Shown: one piece after another, positions 60,746 to 64,000 of the stretch
How the letters are laid out: each line of letters starts with the position of its first letter
Position numbering within the stretch: the first letter of the stretch is position 1
Assembly (NCBI GenBank): GCA_964035575.1
Contig: OZ037856.1
Span: forward strand, 124,001 to 188,000
Length of the DNA stretch: 64,000 nt
Reading direction: 5' to 3'
From: Rhynchopus sp. YZ270_cl-10
Taxonomy: Eukaryota; Euglenozoa; Diplonemea; Diplonemida; Diplonemidae
Position numbers and translations under genes: made by a program
Notes under the pieces: model-generated
Database searches by the model: none
Told to the model about the DNA's origin: nothing
The model's input: the letters and a program-made list of their open reading frames with translations, nothing else

Positions 60746-61327
60746 ATTAGATTATTCTTTGGTTTATTTCATCAGTCGTTTGTTTTTGTGTTTTATTGTG
60801 TTTTTGTGCTTTATTGCTACTCGTGGGTGGCAATTTGTGTGCTTAGTCACCTTTTAACAAAAAGTACTTCAAAAGCAAGGGGGATCGCTCCCCTGATTAA
60901 AGTATTGTCCATCCACCCCGTCCTCTTTCATTTAGGTTTCTTTGAGAACCTGTACCAGGTTGTTTTTGTTTTGTGATTTTTTTTTGTTTGATTTTGACCT
61001 GACACAGACCAGGTGCAGAGCACCTTGTTGCCGTCTCTGACTCCATGAATGGAGCGGGGTTCCGAAGCTCTCCGGGGGGCATTTTTTTTGAAATCCCGAG
61101 AAGAAGAAAAATATTGCTGAACACCTTTCCCTCATTTGAATAATAGAGCGGTCACTGCGAAAGAAAGATATCGCGTGAGAAAACCCACTTTTCAAATTTT
61201 TTGATTACAGAGAAACGAATAGAGTACCCTAAAACCATGTCAACCACAGAAACACCCAGACCATATCTGGTTGAAACTGTTGTAAATGCTCGGGAAGTAA
61301 ACAGGTTTGAAAAAAAAACGCTTGGTC

Positions 61328-61361
61328 AGATGACCCTAAGTCTCGCTTTAGTCACCTAAAA
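61328..61361 (+). repeat. Hairpin repeat family A
   Basis: CAGATGACCCTAAGTCTCGC then TTTAGTCACCTAA. Confidence 0.7.
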
Positions 61362-61647
61362 AGGGGGTGGAAAATACAAAGTCAGAATGAATAAATCTTA
61401 ATGGATTCGCGATTGGTGGATCTATTATTTATTTTCCCCGGAATTTTGGCGATTCCACTTGATTATGAATCCACTAATTAGGGCTTCCACTGTATACTTC
61501 CCTGTGGTTGAGAAGAAAATACAAAAAAATGGTGGGTTTTTTTTTGCAGAAACTGGAAAGGTAAAAGAACCTTACAGGGTACACATCATAACAAAGCAGG
61601 AGGGGGGGCGGTTCTTTTTGGTTTAGTCATAAATTAAGAAACAGTTT

Positions 61648-61685
61648 TATAAGATGAACCTAAGCCTCTCTGTGCTTAGTCACCT
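61648..61685 (+). repeat. Hairpin repeat family A, consensus copy
   Basis: TTATAAGATGAACCTAAGCC then TCTCTGTGCTTAGTCACCTT. Matches the 17440 copy almost base for base. Confidence 0.88.
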
Positions 61686-62727
61686 TGATCACTACAATTA
61701 AAGTCGCAAAAAAGGGGGGAGGGTTGTGCTTCGAGAGATTGCTGCCGGGGATATGACTCGATATCCCTTGCATTTTGTATTTTTTTGTTTTTTTGTCGAC
61801 AATCCTTATCCGTTTATACCAAAGTAAAGAGCTGGACTCAATGTCGGTCGAAGCAGATGTACTTTTTTTTTGCTTGTTTGTTTCGCATTATTACTATTTT
61901 TTGCCAAATTTTTTTTTAGCAAAAAAAAAAAAAAAATGAACAGATGACTGGCCAAGGATGCACACATTGTTCAAGGTTAAAATCGAAGGGCGGCTAACCA
62001 TATAGAGGTCGTGCGTCCTTTTATTTTTGGAATTTTTCAGTTTCTTTCGCCGTGTTCTGAAAAAAAAAAGAGAGAACATTATTGCAATCAACCAGGTCGG
62101 TGATGACGTGGTAGAACACGTGGTATAGTTGTCATGGGTGGAGGTGGGGTTGAGAACGTACCCTCCCGATACAAAATAAAAAAAATCACAGAAAATCACC
62201 AAAATTATCTCTCCAAAATGCCAAAAAAGGGCACAAAGAGCACCCTCCCGGCACCCTATATTGCTACAAAATAATAATAAAAACTGTGGCGTTAAAACAA
62301 AGAAGATTGAGAGGAGAATGCATCACCACACTGTGCACACACCATCTGTTCCACTGTACGGTGCCGGGAGCATTGGGGTTGCAACCTGGTTTTATGAGGA
62401 AAAATATTCCGCAAATTTACCTCCTGCTGCCATAGCGTGCATTGCTATCAAGGGAATAGATTTGTCAAAAAACTTCTCTATCCTAGAGTACTTTCATGAC
62501 ACTGCCTATTCCCATATGCAATTTACAGGTTTATGGCATAGCTTATTCCTCGATAAAAGTGAAGTTGACAGTGCAAAACTCTGGGACGCAGTCACTGATA
62601 AAGAAGAAAGAAATTGGTGTCGGAACCAGGAAAAGTACTCGGGAATTCGGGGATGTAAAGGAACCCCCCCCCCCCGGTTCACCCCCCCTTCGTAGGAATA
62701 CAGGGAATTTGGTTTCCGATCATCCAT

Positions 62728-62787
62728 AAGAAGTTGAAGTGCGCGTAACACCTCACCGTACATCGGCAGAGGGTACTGCATGAAATG
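62728..62787 (+). repeat. Hairpin repeat family D
   Basis: AAGAAGTTGAAGTGCGCGTA, ACACCTCACCGTACATCGGC, AGAGGGTACTGCATGAAATG. Confidence 0.65.
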
Positions 62788-63197
62788 AAGAGAAAGAAAA
62801 AATACCTTGAAAAAATGATGCATTACCACACAAACACGACCCCACATCACTGATCTACCGTCTTTGAGGTAAAACAACGTTACTTGCGCACACATCATCG
62901 AAGTAGAATCGGGTGCGAGGTGTATGTGGGCCAGTACCAATCCTAACCTATTTTAGCATGTGTCGGCTGTAGTAACAGACAGACTTCACTAAAACAGAAA
63001 ACACTTCTTTTTTTTTTCGAAAATTGTGAAAAAAGAATCAACCCTAGAGGGCTTCTGCACGCAATAATATCACCCCTAAAAAGGGCAAGGATATAACAGA
63101 CATATTTTGATCGACAAATCGTCAAGAAATAAAAGTTTTCCAACAAAGTGAAGTAGCAGGGGTTCGTTCTTCAATAATCACCACCTCTTTTAGGCTC

Positions 63198-63313
63198 TGT
63201 GATGGTTGTATTGTGATACATTGCCCTATCATAATACATAATACACAATACAGCTGTATTGTGATGTGCATTATGTATTATGATAGAGCAATTCTCACAA
63301 TACAACCATCACA
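63198..63313. mobile_element. 116-bp MITE-like inverted-repeat element
   Basis: Terminal inverted repeats begin TGTGATGGTTGTATTGTGA on both ends and continue through ATCATAATACATAAT, so nearly the whole element folds back. Flanked by CTC on both sides (63195-63197, 63314-63316), a possible 3-bp target duplication. No coding capacity. Confidence 0.78.
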
Positions 63314-63356
63314 CTCTTAGGTTCCCCAAAAAAAAAAAAGGAACGAAAGAAAACGT

Positions 63357-63398
63357 TTAAGATGAACCTCTAAGCCTCTCTGTACTTAGCCACCTTAT
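63357..63398 (+). repeat. Hairpin repeat family A
   Basis: TTTAAGATGAACCTCTAAGC then CTCTCTGTACTTAGCCACCTT; a 2-nt insertion after AAC. Confidence 0.8.
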
Positions 63399-64000
63399 CC
63401 CGTTACCAAAAAGAAACGTGAAGTTGGTAAAAAAAAAGAAAATATTTGAAAACACATGAATGTAAAACCTACTGTAACAGGACACACACTGTATCTTGGA
63501 GAGAAAAAAAAAATATCAATGACATTCGCAACGGGGATTTCCCCTCTACAAGGGGCTTATGGGGTCGGGTGGGGGGTGCAGAGGAACACAAAAAAGGGGG
63601 GGAAAGAACGAAAAACTTGAAAGACAGGGGGGCGGGGGGGGTGGGGCAGGTCTCATAAAAGGGAGGGCATTGAGAAGAGAATAAAAAAAAGTGTTGAAAC
63701 ATTTGCTAGCTCATTTTCACCCCCCCTTTCTGAAGGTAACGTTTTCCAGACAAAACCACAACGTCTAGGGAGTAATGCTTTTTTAAAAACAATATATGAA
63801 TAGGAATAGTACCTCTAAGATGCCTGCCTGCATGCACATCTCGTGCATGTGGGCATAATTTTTTATTTGTGCGTAAAGTGTGTAATAAATATTCTGTATA
63901 TTTTTTATTACTGCGATACGCTCCCACTGACTACCGTTTTCGGTCAACTGCGTCCCTCTTAGCCCAATAAGCGTTAACTCATTGGGTGGAATCTGAGTGA

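Larger units (their letters stand above)
59997..64000. other. Gene-free upstream flank (4 kb)
   Basis: No supportable gene on either strand. Holds a family-B copy (60067-60183), a duplicated GGAGAACCAYGGAGAAYTG block (60249 and 60310) around an 8-bp stem hairpin (60270-60289), family-A copies (60708, 61328, 61648, 63357), a family-D copy (62728) and an inverted-repeat element (63198-63313). Lies upstream of the first gene of the minus-strand cluster. Confidence 0.6.

Noticed and set aside
62261-62695. Plus-strand reading frame of 144 codons with some protein-like composition
   Set aside because: No recognised domain, lies in repeat-rich flank, opposite to all real genes, and a similar-length frame exists on the other strand.
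6013-63398. Hammerhead or twister ribozyme explanation for the hairpin repeats
   Set aside because: The GTTGAAA leader is suggestive, but no CTGANGA core or other conserved ribozyme catalytic core was found in any family.

Overview
The window is nuclear DNA of a flagellated protist. Protein-coding genes carry conventional GT-AG spliceosomal introns of about 46-185 nt (donors mostly GTATGY, also GTACGT and GTTTGT). All 21 supportable genes lie on the minus strand. Many start codons sit a few to a few tens of bases downstream of a pyrimidine tract ending in AG. Head-to-tail genes plus such acceptors resemble the directional clusters and spliced-leader processing of Euglenozoa. Ordinary cis-introns, almost absent from kinetoplastids, would favour a diplonemid-like organism. 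This assignment is inference: no rRNA, tRNA or spliced-leader gene was found to test it.

Transcription would run from right to left. The rightmost 4 kb (about 60.0-64.0 kb) has no credible gene and lies upstream of the cluster. Then come a giant secreted multi-LamG protein (51.2-60.0 kb), a four-span membrane protein, a TBC RabGAP, a WW nuclear-type protein, CFAP99, a long foldback element (38.3-39.3 kb), a CEP164-like WW protein, a PEBP-fold protein, a RAD51C-like recombinase, a small Gag1-clamp-like protein, PRP19, an importin-beta, a large charged coiled-coil protein, a membrane cyclophilin, a BTB-BACK protein, GRASP, Tim44, a class II aldolase/adducin protein, the SNARE Vti1, a small membrane protein, a VPS9 Rab5 exchange factor and a kinesin-2-like motor cut by the left edge. 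Functions are mixed: cilium (kinesin-2, CFAP99, CEP164-like), Golgi and endosome traffic (GRASP, Vti1, VPS9, TBC), mitochondrion (Tim44) and nucleus (PRP19, RAD51C, importin). They look co-located rather than functionally grouped.

The spacers, 0.3-4 kb each, hold the most unusual material. Several families of short, hairpin-forming dispersed repeats share a leader close to AGTTGAAA or AGTTTATAAGATGAA and a loop close to CCTCTC, but have different stems. Every copy recognised is in the same orientation, opposite to the genes. There are also short inverted-repeat elements with apparent target duplications, one 1-kb foldback element, G8/C8 palindromes and many homopolymer runs. Some repeats lie in introns, and two terminal exons may begin in repeat-derived sequence.

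All calls come from reading the sequence and translations by eye. No database search was run, so family names rest on recognised motifs and remembered family patterns.
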